Assembly (NCBI GenBank): GCA_015520535.1
Contig: WAPZ01000399.1
Span: forward strand, 1 to 6,167
DNA: 6,167 bases
Origin: Candidatus Heimdallarchaeota archaeon
Lineage (GTDB): Archaea > Asgardarchaeota > Heimdallarchaeia > Hodarchaeales > S146-22
Reading direction: 5' to 3'
Under the pieces are notes generated by a model, which was not told the origin of the DNA, did no database searches, and worked only from the letters and a program-made list of their open reading frames with translations. Shown piece by piece: positions 6,014 through 6,167 of the stretch. Position numbers and translations under genes: made by a program. Each line of letters begins with the position of its first letter. Positions within the stretch are counted from its first letter, which is position 1.

Positions 6014-6167
6014 TAAAACTGTTGACAAAATTACAAAAGTTTGGCGGGCTTCGTTCACAGCATATCGGCGGAGCACGGAACTTGCACAAAAAGGCTATTT
6101 TAATTAACCTTCTGCTGAGCTGGCCAGCCAGCGCCAGACAGACAGAAAACCTTCCCCTAAGGGGAAC
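6014..6167. other. GC-richer upstream flank, no firm gene
   Basis: No gene can be assigned firmly. On the minus strand one frame is open from the window edge to a TAA at 6106-6104 and reads FPLGEGFLSVWRWLASSAEG. It could be the tail of an upstream gene, but 20 codons are too few to judge. A second minus-strand frame stays open from the edge down to 5904, out of frame with precursor 1, and looks like chance. The cluster promoter should lie between about 6100 and 6014. TAATTTTG here fits the Bacteroidota -7 consensus TAnnTTTG, but no matching -33 TTTG was found, so no promoter is claimed. Confidence 0.4.
6152..6166. repeat. Short inverted repeat at window edge
   Basis: TTCCCC-TAA-GGGGAA is a 6-bp perfect inverted repeat with a 3-nt centre. 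It could be part of a hairpin or of a larger repeat cut by the window edge. No T-run follows it in either direction, so a terminator is not claimed. Confidence 0.35.

Noticed and set aside
5904..6089. 61-codon minus-strand frame overlapping precursor 1
   Set aside because: It lacks a ribosome site, a core motif or similarity to precursor 2, whereas the other frame holds the shared Cys/Tyr core.
400..6100. Transposase, integrase or attachment repeats at the edges of the AT-rich block
   Set aside because: No mobile-element gene is present, and I saw no direct repeat shared by the two boundaries. Acquisition is argued from composition only.
1..6167. CRISPR array, tRNA or rRNA
   Set aside because: No regularly spaced repeats and no cloverleaf or rRNA-like sequence were seen on either strand.

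Overview
The window looks like a piece of a Gram-negative genome of the Bacteroidota/Calditrichota/Ignavibacteria type. The reasons are an RND efflux pump, two lipoproteins of the 6-bladed beta-propeller kind (one with the GKGPGEF motif common in that group), and a radical SAM/SPASM maturase with peptide genes beside it. The species cannot be named from this sequence. Every supported gene is on the minus strand, so the biological order runs from high to low coordinates.

Layout in transcription order: about 6167-6014 is a GC-richer flank with no firm gene. 6013-5834 is a small Cys/Tyr-rich peptide gene (candidate precursor 1). 5807-5775 is a perfect 14-bp hairpin. 5729-4268 is a radical SAM/SPASM peptide maturase with one frameshift just before its SPASM domain. 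4253-3276 is beta-propeller lipoprotein 1. 3275-3087 is a second small peptide gene (candidate precursor 2). 3097-2126 is beta-propeller lipoprotein 2. 2129-416 is an ABC exporter (fused permease and ATPase) with two single-base frameshifts. 413-1 is the N-terminus of an RND efflux transporter that runs off the window.

The genes are packed tightly. Stop and start codons abut at 3278-3273, overlap at 3097-3087 and 2129-2126, and lie 2 nt apart at 416/413. This makes one operon likely from the maturase to the exporter. The reading proposed here is a ribosomally made, post-translationally modified peptide (RiPP) system. Two precursors share the core pattern C-x-C-x-S-x2-C-x3-P-x-Y-x3-Y-x2-G. A radical SAM enzyme would modify them, an ABC exporter would move them out of the cytoplasm, and two lipid-anchored propellers would act on or bind the product in the periplasm or at the outer membrane. 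The shared core is seen directly; the pathway is inferred.

The cluster is strongly AT-rich between GC-rich flanks. By hand count, 76 of 120 bases are G/C at 1-120, 13 of 60 at 541-600, and 28 of 47 at 6121-6167. This suggests a horizontally acquired block placed directly upstream of the RND gene. Three single-base frameshifts, at least two of them in homopolymer runs, interrupt the exporter and the maturase. They may be sequencing errors or real decay; the sequence alone cannot say which.
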